From Alphaproteobacteria bacterium (GTDB lineage: Bacteria > Pseudomonadota > Alphaproteobacteria > Ferrovibrionales > Ferrovibrionaceae), in the NCBI GenBank assembly GCA_018336035.1, contig JAGXRD010000098.1, forward strand, positions 101,428 to 165,427: a stretch of 64,000 bases of DNA. Reading direction: 5' to 3'. Made by a program: the position numbers and the translations under genes. The first letter of the stretch is position 1. Every line of letters starts with the position of its first letter. Of the stretch, positions 16,657 through 25,799 are shown piece after piece. Below the pieces are notes generated by a model. That model made no database searches. It saw only the letters and a program-made list of their open reading frames with translations, and had not been told where the DNA came from.

Positions 16657-17350
16657 GGGGCTTGCCACGGGATTGGATCATGAACCGGGCGAACTCAAGA
16701 TCCAGAACATCATCAATATCAAGACTGCGTTCTTTCGGCACCACTACTGCTTTGACACGCCCCTCAAAAAGCGACTGGGCCGACTGGATATATGAGGGGC
16801 GGGTGGCGTAGGCGACGGTGGTGATATCGTACATTTTCGGCGTCGATTGCCGAGTAGAAAAGCTTTCTTCACTACGAACGGCAATTTCTACCGTTCCGTC
16901 GTCCTTCTGCCTGACTATGTTGAAGTAAGGGTTGCGAGCGGCTGGCGTCACCGAAATGACGGCATCGCACGTCGTGTCGAGTGCCGCAAGACAGTTCGAC
17001 AGATCTTCGATCGCCCGCAGCGGCGATGTTGTGGGCACCGATAGGAAGGTGTCGAACCCGCCGTCACGGCTCATGATGAAGTCGGCGGCATGCCGCCATG
17101 CTAGCCATTCTGGACTGCGGTCGCCGGAAAGCTCGGCCGGGCGGATAAAGGGTGTTTCGGCGCCGTACTGACGCGCAACTGCTGCAATCTCAGTATCATC
17201 GGTCGATACAACGACCCGGGTGACGCCTGGGCAGGCCACCGCCGCATCGATTGACCAGGCCAACAGCGGCTTATCGCCAAGAAGGCAAAGATTCTTCCTT
17301 GGTATACCCTTCGAGCCGCCGCGGGCAAAAATGAAAGCGATCACGCTCAT
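16649..17350 (-). CDS. legF: CMP-legionaminic acid synthetase (NeuA family)
   Basis: 233 aa. Transfers CMP from CTP to the 2-hydroxyl of legionaminic acid. The NeuA signature IFARGGSKGIPRKN (7-20) is complete, followed by VVVSTDDTEI and LSVPTTSPLR. ATG at 17350 overlaps the preceding oxidoreductase stop by 4 bases (ATGA); the open frame upstream is low-complexity Arg/Ser and is discarded. It resembles PtmB/LegF of Campylobacter. Its place after legH and before ptmE assigns it to the Leg rather than the Pse branch. Confidence 0.87.
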   Translation of the reverse strand: MSVIAFIFARGGSKGIPRKNLCLLGDKPLLAWSIDAAVACPGVTRVVVSTDDTEIAAVARQYGAETPFIRPAELSGDRSPEWLAWRHAADFIMSRDGGFDTFLSVPTTSPLRAIEDLSNCLAALDTTCDAVISVTPAARNPYFNIVRQKDDGTVEIAVRSEESFSTRQSTPKMYDITTVAYATRPSYIQSAQSLFEGRVKAVVVPKERSLDIDDVLDLEFARFMIQSRGKPHE

Positions 17351-18345
17351 ACCAGCATCCTTCGGCCATCGGCAGCCGATCGTCTGGCGGCGTCGACTGC
17401 GGCCAGTACTGCTGCTCCGGCGTCGAGATCGATGGAAGGGGGGCTGCCGCTGTCCAGGCAGTCGAGGAAGTGCTGAAGCTGCTGCTTGTAAATATGGTTG
17501 CGTTCGCTCGGAGGTGTGAAGACCGATGTGTTGACTTCTCCCAATGCATTCTGCCATAGCGCCGATGTTCCGGAAACAAGGTCTACCGTGACAGCGCCGT
17601 CTGTTCCCATGATCTCGATAGCGCGCCGGGCGGGGCGGCTGACCATGTCGAGGTGGATGTTTACGATCAGGCCGGAGGGGAAATCAAGAAGCAGGTCTGC
17701 ATTATCCTCGACTTCGATTTCAGGCAGAGATGTCGGCGCGATACGCGCAGTTACACCTGTTGGCATGCCGAAGAACCACATGGCAAGGTCGATCTCGTGC
17801 GACAGTTCGAGCAATGCGCCGCCGCCGGTTTCCCGTCGTGCGGAAACACCGGTCTTCCAATCCCCTGAGATGCGCCAGTCGGCCAGATGCTGGCCTACCA
17901 GCAGTCGGGCATGCAGTGGCCGGCCGATTGCACCGTCCTCGAGTATCGATTTGATGCCGATGTTTGCGGGATGAAAACGCAGCACATAGCCCACCATTAG
18001 AGGGGCCTTTGCATGTTGCAGCATGTCGCGCAGCGCGGCTACGTCGCGCGGGTCGCTGGCTAGCGGCTTCTCAATCAGCAAGGGAATTCCATGTTGCAGT
18101 AGGGTGCATGCTGTCGAGACGTGGAGTGGCGCAGGATTGGCGATCACAGCAAAATCCGGTATGGAAGCAACGGCATCACCGGCGGAGAAAACCACGCGGT
18201 CGGCAATATCGACGGCGGCACGGCTGATGGCAGTGTCGGCGGCCTGCTGGCGCCAAACGACGATTTCGCAGTCAGGCGCGATGGTGCGCAGGCATTCTGC
18301 ATGCCGCCGCCCAATGCTTCCCCACCCGACAATCAGCGCGCGCAT
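17347..18345 (-). CDS. Gfo/Idh/MocA family oxidoreductase
   Basis: 332 aa. NAD(P)-dependent sugar oxidoreductase: Rossmann site IVGWGSIGRRH (5-15) and the EKP cofactor motif (92-94), then GGALLELSHEIDLAMW, which holds the usual catalytic His. Genes of this type are common in legionaminic acid loci but have no fixed step in the known six-enzyme pathway. It starts 7 bases after the SDR gene and overlaps legF. It may interconvert a stereoisomer or oxidise/reduce a precursor hexosamine; the substrate is unknown. Confidence 0.82.
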   Translation of the reverse strand: MRALIVGWGSIGRRHAECLRTIAPDCEIVVWRQQAADTAISRAAVDIADRVVFSAGDAVASIPDFAVIANPAPLHVSTACTLLQHGIPLLIEKPLASDPRDVAALRDMLQHAKAPLMVGYVLRFHPANIGIKSILEDGAIGRPLHARLLVGQHLADWRISGDWKTGVSARRETGGGALLELSHEIDLAMWFFGMPTGVTARIAPTSLPEIEVEDNADLLLDFPSGLIVNIHLDMVSRPARRAIEIMGTDGAVTVDLVSGTSALWQNALGEVNTSVFTPPSERNHIYKQQLQHFLDCLDSGSPPSIDLDAGAAVLAAVDAARRSAADGRRMLV

Positions 18346-18352
18346 GATCCCC

Positions 18353-19111
18353 TCAGATCGCTGTCCAGCCGCCATCAACGGCAATATTCTCGCCGGTGAT
18401 GTAGGAGCTTGCTTGGGAGAGCAGGAAGACGACTGGCCAGCAGACCTCGTCAACCCGCGCCATGCGGCCGAGCGGTAGGCGCTTATTATAGCGTTCAACA
18501 AACTGCTCCGGCTGGGAGTCGAATACTCCACCCGGGCTGACGCAATTAACCCTTACGCCCTTATGACCGAAGTAGCTCGCCAAGTAGCGGCTGTAGGCAA
18601 TCACCCCACCTTTGATCGCCGCATAGGCAGCGGGCATTGTCATTGTTGTCTGTTCGTAAATGGTGAAATCAGGTCCGACCATGCCGTAGATCGAAGCAAG
18701 ATTGACAATGCTGCCCGTGTTGCGACCCGCCATCCGCTCTGCGACCGTGGAGGACCAGAGACAATAAGCGTTCAGATGGCGGTCAATATTGGCCTGCCAG
18801 CTTTCATTGGAAATCTGCTCTAGCGCCGTGCCCCAGTCTGACGTCCTGGGATAGGCGCAATTGACCCATCCGCTGATCTCGCCATGCGCCGCCTCCAGCG
18901 CGGAGAGGCGTTCACCGCGTTTATCGAGATCGGTGATGTCGAACGCTTCGTATCGGAAGTTGTCGCCGCTCGCCTTACCGGCCGCAATATCGAGGACCAG
19001 CGTGGTCGCGCCGCTACGCAAAATGGCGTCCGCCACGGTGCGGCCGATAAGTCCGTTACCGCCTGTGATGGCGATTGTTCGGCCAGAGAGCGAGAAGGGG
19101 TTATCTATCAT
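18353..19111 (-). CDS. ptmA: PtmA-like short-chain dehydrogenase/reductase
   Basis: 252 aa. Classical SDR: TGGNGLIG cofactor loop (16-23), NLAS with Ser140, and the catalytic pair Tyr163/Lys167 in YAAIK. The C-terminal TGENIAVDGGW block is standard. Campylobacter PtmA is an SDR of the legionaminic acid locus reported to improve the entry steps of the GDP-glucosamine route, though its reaction is not settled. ATG at 19111 gives an 11-base overlap with legH. The PtmA name rests on locus context. Confidence 0.75.
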   Translation of the reverse strand: MIDNPFSLSGRTIAITGGNGLIGRTVADAILRSGATTLVLDIAAGKASGDNFRYEAFDITDLDKRGERLSALEAAHGEISGWVNCAYPRTSDWGTALEQISNESWQANIDRHLNAYCLWSSTVAERMAGRNTGSIVNLASIYGMVGPDFTIYEQTTMTMPAAYAAIKGGVIAYSRYLASYFGHKGVRVNCVSPGGVFDSQPEQFVERYNKRLPLGRMARVDEVCWPVVFLLSQASSYITGENIAVDGGWTAI

Positions 19112-19775
19112 GCAGCTTCTCCACGATAGGAGTGCGCGCGGCGACGCGCGACGGTGCAAGCGACGCTGTCACCCGGCTGTTGTCGCCCATGTTGCTCGTC
19201 ACCAGCATGCCGGCCCCGACCAGCGCGCCTGCGCCTATGGAGAGGCCCTGGATGACCACGGCGCCGCTGCCGATATGAGTAGCCGTTCCGACCATGACGT
19301 CGCCGCAAAGCACGGCACCAGGCGCAATATGGGCGTGGTCGCCGATCATGCAATCATGGTCGATCGAGACGCGGGTATTCACGATCGCATTTGCGCCGAT
19401 CCGGGTTCCAACCTGCAGGACAGCGCCGGCCATGATCTGGCTTCCGGCGCCGATCTCGCATTCGGCGCCAATCACGGCGGAAGGATGAATCACCGGGGCG
19501 AACATCCACCCCTTGCTAGAAAGCCGTTCATATACCGCAATCCGTAGTTTCGGGTTGCCGATCGAGCCAATGCCATTGACCAGTTGCACGCGGGCAGGGT
19601 CGAAACGCTCAAGGACCTCATCGCCACCTAAGCCGCGTATACCAAAAGGGCCTCGGCTGCCGGCAGGCAGGGCAGGATCGCAGATGCCGACAATACGAGC
19701 ATCCATGCTCTGTAGCGCATCGATCACGACGCGGGCATGCCCGCCTGCTCCGAGTATGATCAGGTCAACAGGCAT
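19101..19775 (-). CDS. legH: NeuD/PglD-type sugar O- or N-acetyltransferase (LegH role)
   Basis: 224 aa. N-terminal Rossmann-like part (ILGAGGHARVV, 7-17) and a C-terminal left-handed beta-helix with hexapeptide repeats; the general-base His140 lies in VSIDHD. PglD and LegH acetylate the 4-amine of a 2,4-diamino trideoxyhexose, and this protein stands in the position where LegH is required (between legI and ptmA). NeuD-type O-acetylation of the finished nonulosonic acid is the alternative, but no other candidate for the Leg N-acetylation step is present. Confidence 0.8.
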   Translation of the reverse strand: MPVDLIILGAGGHARVVIDALQSMDARIVGICDPALPAGSRGPFGIRGLGGDEVLERFDPARVQLVNGIGSIGNPKLRIAVYERLSSKGWMFAPVIHPSAVIGAECEIGAGSQIMAGAVLQVGTRIGANAIVNTRVSIDHDCMIGDHAHIAPGAVLCGDVMVGTATHIGSGAVVIQGLSIGAGALVGAGMLVTSNMGDNSRVTASLAPSRVAARTPIVEKLHDR

Positions 19776-20857
19776 GGGTCGATCTGCTCGTCTTTTGCAT
19801 AGTCGCGATTACTTGCTCGCCCGACCAAATCCCACAGGCGGATGGGGGCGAGGCCGGTTCCGGGGCGTTTCACGTCGAAATGGTCTATCTCAAAGCGGGT
19901 GCCAGCCGCGATATGCTTTGCTGCAACGATGCTGCGCCGCGCAATGGAGCGGTTGTCCAGTTCGGATGGCTGCGGTCGCTTTTCGCCATCGCCAAGTGCC
20001 AGCTCAATTTCGCGGATGCCCTGGATCATGCGGGTCAGCTCTTCCGGCTCGAGCGATGCTTTATGATCCGGGCCGGGCAGATTGCGGTCGAGCGTGAAGT
20101 GTTTTTCAACGACGCGTGCGCCGCAGGCGACGGCTGCAATCGCGGCGTTGATTCCAGCTGTATGGTCTGAGAATCCTGTCGGCAGGCCGAAATGTTCAGC
20201 AAGTTGGCCAATCGCCCGCAAATTGGTGTGAGACATGGGGGCGGGGTATTCCGTGGTGCAATGGAGCAGGGTGACCCGGGACTTCAGAAGAGCGGCATGG
20301 TGCCGTCTGGCATGGCTGAATCCAGTATTGCCGGGATTGGCATCCTTGGATTCTCCATAGCCGAAAGCCAGAACATCAAGGGCTTCTTCGATATCTTCGA
20401 TACTGCTCATCCCAGTGGAGAGGATCACCGGCAGGTCGTGGCGTGCGGCCTGCAGCAGAATGGGGGCGTTCGTCAGGTCGCCCGAGCCGATCTTCAAAAC
20501 CGGAAGTTTCAGGTCGGCAGCCAGGAAATCCAGGCTCGCTGCATCGAAGGGCGTGGAAAGGAATATCACGCCGCACTCATGGCAACGGCGCATCAGCGCA
20601 TGATGTGCGGACCGATCCAACTCGAGCCGGCGCAGCATCTCGTGCTGAGTCTCGCTTTCCCCGGTCCGGGCGACCTGATAGGCGGCCTTCGGGGCGTTGC
20701 CGGTAACAAGCGCATCGGCGCGGAAAGTCTGGAATTTGACGGCGTCGGCTCCGGCCGTGGCGGCGGCATCAACCAGCGCCAAAGCCGCTTCAAGGCTGCC
20801 GTTATGGTTGACGCCAGCCTCGGCGATGACGAAGACATGCTCAGGGAGATGCCACAT
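19760..20857 (-). CDS. legI: N,N'-diacetyllegionaminic acid synthase
   Basis: 365 aa. NeuB-family condensation of phosphoenolpyruvate with 2,4-diacetamido-2,4,6-trideoxymannose. FVIAEAGVNHNG (9-20), KFQTF (41-45), LHCTTEYP and FSDHT form the barrel site; the SAF domain covers about 305-365 and includes RPGTGLAP. The TEYPAP and KRPGTGL features group it with LegI/NeuB, in contrast to the SGYP/GYGLPP pattern of the second synthase in this window. It overlaps legG by 17 bases and legH by 16. Confidence 0.9.
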   Translation of the reverse strand: MWHLPEHVFVIAEAGVNHNGSLEAALALVDAAATAGADAVKFQTFRADALVTGNAPKAAYQVARTGESETQHEMLRRLELDRSAHHALMRRCHECGVIFLSTPFDAASLDFLAADLKLPVLKIGSGDLTNAPILLQAARHDLPVILSTGMSSIEDIEEALDVLAFGYGESKDANPGNTGFSHARRHHAALLKSRVTLLHCTTEYPAPMSHTNLRAIGQLAEHFGLPTGFSDHTAGINAAIAAVACGARVVEKHFTLDRNLPGPDHKASLEPEELTRMIQGIREIELALGDGEKRPQPSELDNRSIARRSIVAAKHIAAGTRFEIDHFDVKRPGTGLAPIRLWDLVGRASNRDYAKDEQIDPCLLT

Positions 20858-22034
20858 GGTCAGGCCCCCAGTTTTGCAGATCGACGAAACGCTTGCGACT
20901 CAATTCCTCCAGCGACCAGCTCTTCAGCACGGCATGTATTTTTTCTGCTGCTCCACCCTTGCCGTAAGGAGGGATCGCCTCTTTTGCGCGGTTGCGGAAG
21001 TCAGTCGACATGGCAAGGCGGATCGCGTCGGCGATGGCATCCCCATCCGTCGCGCAATCGATGATCGACGTAGCCTTCAATCGGCCTGTCTGACGATCGC
21101 CGATGTTTACGGCGGGGACGCCGAGGGCCGGTGCTTCGATAATGCCGGACGACGAATTCCCGACCATGACATCCGCATGGCGCAATAATGAAAGATAGCG
21201 GTGCGCCCCCAGCGAGGCGAACAGTTTCGCGCGCTTGCCGTTCCTGCTGACCCAATCTTCGATCATCAGGTTTATAGTCCGCCCACCGGGATCCGCATTG
21301 GCCTTGGTCAGGGCGATGAAGGCCTCTGGGAAAGCATCCAGCGCAGTCAGGAGTGCGGCGCAGCCCGCCTCGGAGGACACCGCAGTAGCGGTCTCCGGGT
21401 GGTAGGTGGCAAGGATGAGCGGATGTTGCCAGGCGAAGTCCAGTTCATCCTTCAGTCGGTGCTGCTCGATAGGTTGCATGTCGTTAATATTATCGATGCC
21501 CAGCGCGCCCGTGGCGAAAACATGATCCTCGGGCTCACCCATCTGCACAATGCGACGGCGATAGCTCTCCGCTGCAGGGAAATGCAGATGTGCCATCTTG
21601 GTCACCGCATGGCGTATCGCATCGTCCACTGCCCCTTCCGTGATCTCCCCCCCATGGATATGCGCAATCGGAATCCTAAGTAGCAGGCAAGCCGATGAGA
21701 CAGCCAAAAGCTCGACCCGGTCGCCGAGAACCACGACAAGCTGCGGCTTGAGCCTATTCAGGGCTTCGGCAATGGCGCTGGTGCCCTCCCCCAGTGCCTG
21801 GGCGGTCTGCAGGTGGTCGCCGCCGTCAACAGGCAGCGCCACTTTGATCGGAATGAATCCGTCGTTTTCAATTTCCCGATAGGTCAGGCCGAAATCGGGG
21901 TTTAGGTGCATCGCAGTCGCCAGGACTTGCAGTTCGATTGCTGGGTCTGCCTTTAGGCGGCGCAAAAGCCCCGATAGCAGGCCATACTCGGCCCTCGAAC
22001 CGGTCACCACGCATATCCGGCGCGACTGCGTCAT
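20841..22034 (-). CDS. legG: Hydrolysing 2-epimerase of legionaminic acid synthesis
   Basis: 397 aa. Related to NeuC; hydrolyses the nucleotide-linked 2,4-diacetamido-trideoxyglucose with inversion at C2 to the manno sugar used by LegI. VTGSRAEYGLL (10-20), VLGDRVE, AHIHGGE and GNSSSGIIEAP are the family blocks for nucleotide release and catalysis. ATG at 22034 overlaps the legC stop as ATGA. Whether it takes a UDP or GDP sugar cannot be read directly; PtmE next door suggests GDP. Confidence 0.9.
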   Translation of the reverse strand: MTQSRRICVVTGSRAEYGLLSGLLRRLKADPAIELQVLATAMHLNPDFGLTYREIENDGFIPIKVALPVDGGDHLQTAQALGEGTSAIAEALNRLKPQLVVVLGDRVELLAVSSACLLLRIPIAHIHGGEITEGAVDDAIRHAVTKMAHLHFPAAESYRRRIVQMGEPEDHVFATGALGIDNINDMQPIEQHRLKDELDFAWQHPLILATYHPETATAVSSEAGCAALLTALDAFPEAFIALTKANADPGGRTINLMIEDWVSRNGKRAKLFASLGAHRYLSLLRHADVMVGNSSSGIIEAPALGVPAVNIGDRQTGRLKATSIIDCATDGDAIADAIRLAMSTDFRNRAKEAIPPYGKGGAAEKIHAVLKSWSLEELSRKRFVDLQNWGPDHVASP

Positions 22035-23206
22035 GAGGCGGCAAGCCTCGGACTGCTGGGCAGGCAGACCACGCATGCCTGAAGATTTTCCGACACCGCA
22101 AGAGACGAGCTGCGCGGAGCATCGGCAAACATCGGCAGCTGATGCATCAGATCCCAGAGCGGGCGCGCCATGATTCCGGCGGCGTGCAGCGATTCAAGCA
22201 GCCTATCCCGCAGATCGGGACTGGGGAGACGAATGGCATTGAGCCAGTAGTTGCTGCGCGTTCCTGCCGGCTCAGAAACGAAGGAGATGCCAGGCAGCTT
22301 CTGGCAGGCCGCCTGGTAAGCTTCGGCCAGCCGGCGCTTGCGGTCCACAAAGGAGTGCAGCTTATCCAGCTGTGCAATCCCGAGTGCCGCATTCAGATTC
22401 GGCATTCGGTAGTTGTAACCCACTTCATCATGCTGGAACGCCCAGCGGTGTGGCTTCTTTGCCGTCGTCGTGATGTGGCGAAGGCGGTCGGCCATGTCAT
22501 CATCGTCGGTCAGTATTGCGCCGCCGCCGCCTGTCGTGACGATCTTGTTGCCATTGAAGCTGAGTACAGACAACTGGCCAAAGGCTGCTGCGGGTCGGTT
22601 ATCGCGCAAGCTGCCCAGGGACTCCGTGGAATCGACGATCAGCGGCAGGCCATATTCTGCAGCGACATCGGAAAGACGATCATCCCGTGTGGGATGTCCC
22701 AGTACGTGGACCGGGAGGATGGCGGCGATGCGGCCACCTGTCTTGCGGTTATATATGCCGTTGGCGCGAGACTCGGCAATCTGGCTCAGATGCTGTCGCA
22801 GCGCCTCTGGATCCATGCCCAGTGTATCGCTGTCAGAGTCCACCAGATGAGGCGTGGCGGAACAATATGAAACGGCATTTGCTGTCGCGGCAAAGGTAAG
22901 AGTCGGGATCAGGACTTCGTCATTGGCGCGGACGCCGGCAACGAGCAGGGCGGCATGCAGGGCCGCTGTTCCCGACACCGTGGCGATCGCGTGTTTGCGG
23001 CTGCAAGTAGCGGCAAGCCTGTCCTCGAACTCGCGAACCTGTGGACCAGCATAGGAAACCCAACCGCTGTCGAGGCAAGCCAGCAGCATTTCGCGTTCGC
23101 GAGCGTCGAACTCAGGTTCGTGCAAGGCGGCAGGCGGCCCGCCGTCCGGAAGAACCTTCCGCAGCTCGGAGACGATGAGGCCGATGTCAGAAGTATCAGA
23201 TGACAT
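22031..23206 (-). CDS. legC: LegC-type sugar aminotransferase
   Basis: 391 aa. PLP enzyme that aminates C4 of the 4-keto-6-deoxy intermediate made by LegB. Schiff-base Lys221 in SFNGNKIVTTGGGG, phosphate loop SGTAALHAAL (78-87), and VDSTESLG (191-198) for the cofactor ring. The FNGNK motif and the extended N-terminus (VLPDGGPPAALHEPEF) are characteristic of LegC, whereas PseC in this window has HPVK. Overlaps legB by 11 bases. Confidence 0.9.
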   Translation of the reverse strand: MSSDTSDIGLIVSELRKVLPDGGPPAALHEPEFDAREREMLLACLDSGWVSYAGPQVREFEDRLAATCSRKHAIATVSGTAALHAALLVAGVRANDEVLIPTLTFAATANAVSYCSATPHLVDSDSDTLGMDPEALRQHLSQIAESRANGIYNRKTGGRIAAILPVHVLGHPTRDDRLSDVAAEYGLPLIVDSTESLGSLRDNRPAAAFGQLSVLSFNGNKIVTTGGGGAILTDDDDMADRLRHITTTAKKPHRWAFQHDEVGYNYRMPNLNAALGIAQLDKLHSFVDRKRRLAEAYQAACQKLPGISFVSEPAGTRSNYWLNAIRLPSPDLRDRLLESLHAAGIMARPLWDLMHQLPMFADAPRSSSLAVSENLQACVVCLPSSPRLAAS

Positions 23207-24200
23207 ACTGCCCCACCCTGTAACGCGCCAGGTTCTCGCCTTTACAGAACCAGTCTGCGGTTTCCTTCAGCCCGCGGCGCAGGCCTTCGCGGTCGCCGTA
23301 GCCGGGGCGCCATCCCAGCAGTTCGGCAGCCTTCGTATTGTCGGCCCAGAGCCGTTCGACTTCGCTCTTGGCTGGGCGCAGGCGTTCCTCATCGCAGACG
23401 ATTTCGATCTCGGCATTCATCACATCGGCGATAAGCTTTGCAGTTTCACCAATCGAAACCTCATAATTGCTACCGATATTGATGACAGTACCTGTCGCCA
23501 TCTCCGACTTTAGGGCAGCGATGAAGCCGGCAACGGTATCGCTGACGTAGTTGAAATCCCGGGTCGGCGAGACTGCACCGAGGCGGATGCGTCGCTGCCC
23601 TGCGGCAATTTGCGAGATGATGGTCGGGATCACAGCGCGTGCGGATTGTCGGGGACCATAGGTATTGAACGGCCGAATTACCGAGACTGGCAGATCGAAC
23701 GAGCTATGGAAGGAGAGGGCCAGCTGATCGGCGCCTATTTTCGTGGCGGAATAGGGAGACTGTCCTTGGAGAGGGTGCTCTTCGGTGATCGGCACGAAGC
23801 GCGCCGTGCCATAGACCTCACTGGTCGATGTGTGGATCACCTTGCCCAGGCCGAGGTCGCGTGCCGCCTGCAGCACATTCAACGTGCCGGTGATATTTGT
23901 CCCGACATAGGCATCGGGTGCGCGGTAAGAGAAGGGAATGGCGATCAGGGCGGCGAGATGGAGCACGGCATCACAACCCTGCATGGCCTCGCGGACAAAG
24001 GCCGCATCGCGGATATCACCAGCGCGCACTTCCAGCGCGGCTTTGATCTCCGGCGCCGAATGGTCCAGCCAGCCCCAGCTGTCGAAGGAATTATAATAGA
24101 CGAAGGCGCGTACGTCGTAGTTCTGACGAACCAGGGTTTCGACCAGATGCGAACCGATGAAGCCATCGGCACCCGTCACCAATATCTTGCCTTTGGCCAC
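23196..24200 (-). CDS. legB: NAD-dependent 4,6-dehydratase of legionaminic acid synthesis
   Basis: 334 aa, retaining 4,6-dehydratase. GADGFIGSH (10-18) binds NAD; the catalytic block is STSEVYG (125-131) with Tyr150/Lys154 in YSATK. SPTRDFNYVSD near 205 is a common block of extended SDR dehydratases. The start is GTG at 24200, supported by a strong GGGGGCGAGG ribosome site that fills most of the 9-base gap to the upstream gene. First dedicated step on the six-deoxy route; substrate probably GDP-GlcNAc given PtmE. Confidence 0.9.
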   Translation of the reverse strand: MAKGKILVTGADGFIGSHLVETLVRQNYDVRAFVYYNSFDSWGWLDHSAPEIKAALEVRAGDIRDAAFVREAMQGCDAVLHLAALIAIPFSYRAPDAYVGTNITGTLNVLQAARDLGLGKVIHTSTSEVYGTARFVPITEEHPLQGQSPYSATKIGADQLALSFHSSFDLPVSVIRPFNTYGPRQSARAVIPTIISQIAAGQRRIRLGAVSPTRDFNYVSDTVAGFIAALKSEMATGTVINIGSNYEVSIGETAKLIADVMNAEIEIVCDEERLRPAKSEVERLWADNTKAAELLGWRPGYGDREGLRRGLKETADWFCKGENLARYRVGQYVI

Positions 24201-24209
24201 CCTCGCCCC

Positions 24210-25799
24210 CTAGAACAGCTCGAGAAAAGCATTATCGCCAGCCATATCGCACGCGGCTTCGATATGGCCGGCAAGTTGATGCCAGTCGGTCTGGGCCCGA
24301 TTGTTCGCGTCATACCAGCCCGGGATGAAGCGGATACGACGTGCCAACAGATTTCCTGCTACTGGATTCGGCGGGCAGTGTCCGAATTCGAAGGTGAGAA
24401 CCGGCTTCCCAGACAGCAGGACCTCTTGCAGGACCGTGGTGTGCAAGTAGTCGAGAATTATGATGTCGGCGTTGCCCAGTGCTTCCGTAAAAGATCCGGT
24501 GGCGGGTGCGACACCTAGGACACGTTGGAAATTTTCCGGTGGCGGAGAGGTCGAGTCCGGATGCGCCCGCATCTGCACATCATGACCGAGGGATTGGCAT
24601 TGGGCGAAAAGGCGCGCCTGCCAGTCGGCCGCGACCACGTCAAACTCAATGGGCGTGATTGGAAGCTTTTCGCCACGATACTGGTTGGCGATGAATACTA
24701 TTCTCTGACGCGCGGTCGTTCCGGCCCGAGGGCATTGCAGGGGGGCGTTGGTAGAAATTTTTACCGAAGTGACTTCGGGCCAGGTCGTGCATAGACGGAA
24801 GTCGTCGCGCCGTTGCAGCTTGTATCCCTCCGCCTGCTTCGGGCTGAAAGTCACGAATGTGTCGGGCGTGGTGAATTCGGTAAGATTGGTGTCCGGGAGG
24901 CCGAACAGTCCCAGTCCGGAGCCGTGATCATGGCTCCAGACCTGGCCGCCAGTGCGTCGCGTCGCCATGTGGAGGATACGTCGGAAGATATAACCGCCGG
25001 AACCTGTCCATAGCCGCGCGGGTAGCAATTTCGGGTGCCGCAGCAGCCACCGCAGGTACCAGCGGCAGATCGGGGCTGCGGCATTCAGCCAGTTTTCCAG
25101 GTGGCGTAGCAAGGTCGCAGGAAGCTCATCGCCGTTGAGCGCAGCCGCATCGACAAGAATCTGTGTGGTCTGCGCCACTGTGTCTGCATGCAGCGCATGG
25201 TCTGCAAGGCTGTTTGGTAGCGCATCACTGGCATCCCCGAACCAATGCCTCAAAGACACAAGGGCGGGCTTTTCGCCGACAGAATCGGCATGTTGGCGGA
25301 TGAGATGTGAAGCATTGGTGGTGATGATGCGGTTACGGAAATCAACCACCTGCGGCCAGGTCCAGGACATGCCGTCGTCCTGCATCAGGCCGATAAGAGG
25401 ACGAAGCAGGGCGCGCCACGTCGAGGCTGGAAAGCGATTGCGAAGGAAATCGATTCGGTCGCGCTTAGGTTGCCAGATCGCTGGATCGTCGTAAGCGGCT
25501 CCGTTCAGCCAGGGCGCAACGACCTGCTCCCCCCTTTGCGCGAACCGCCGCATCAAAATGGCGGCATACCAGCCGCGCATTGCCTCCTGGACGAATTCCA
25601 TGGCCAGTATGGCGAGCAAGTCGCCTTCTTCGTCGTGACGGTCAATCCTTTCGCGCACGACAGCCGCGTAGGAGCCGATCAGGTGATCCCGGAACTTAGC
25701 CTGCTCTTTCCAGGAAATGGGCCAGGTGAAATCCTTGAGACCGTCGGCACTGACATCGAGGCTCTGGATGTCGAGGGACCGGAGACGACGGATCATCAT
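24210..25799 (-). CDS. Large unknown protein, possible surface-glycan transferase
   Basis: 529 aa, not recognised. The C-terminal part has a GT-B feel: RIVFIANQYRGEK (about 373-385), MRAHPDS, then DIIILDYLHTTVLQEVLLSGKP (about 445-466) and VLTFEF, like the nucleotide half of capsule-type transferases. The N-terminal 300 residues are rich in Trp and Arg and match nothing known to me. No signal peptide. Start overlaps the ABC transporter stop by 4 bases and legB follows 9 bases later, so it is the last gene before the Leg module. By symmetry with the 647-aa protein behind the Pse module it could transfer legionaminic acid. Confidence 0.6.
   Translation of the reverse strand: MMIRRLRSLDIQSLDVSADGLKDFTWPISWKEQAKFRDHLIGSYAAVVRERIDRHDEEGDLLAILAMEFVQEAMRGWYAAILMRRFAQRGEQVVAPWLNGAAYDDPAIWQPKRDRIDFLRNRFPASTWRALLRPLIGLMQDDGMSWTWPQVVDFRNRIITTNASHLIRQHADSVGEKPALVSLRHWFGDASDALPNSLADHALHADTVAQTTQILVDAAALNGDELPATLLRHLENWLNAAAPICRWYLRWLLRHPKLLPARLWTGSGGYIFRRILHMATRRTGGQVWSHDHGSGLGLFGLPDTNLTEFTTPDTFVTFSPKQAEGYKLQRRDDFRLCTTWPEVTSVKISTNAPLQCPRAGTTARQRIVFIANQYRGEKLPITPIEFDVVAADWQARLFAQCQSLGHDVQMRAHPDSTSPPPENFQRVLGVAPATGSFTEALGNADIIILDYLHTTVLQEVLLSGKPVLTFEFGHCPPNPVAGNLLARRIRFIPGWYDANNRAQTDWHQLAGHIEAACDMAGDNAFLELF

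Noticed and set aside
17351..17557. N-terminal 69-residue extension of legF
   Set aside because: Arg/Ser-rich low-complexity translation of the upstream gene's 3' end in another frame; the true start overlaps that gene's stop as ATGA.
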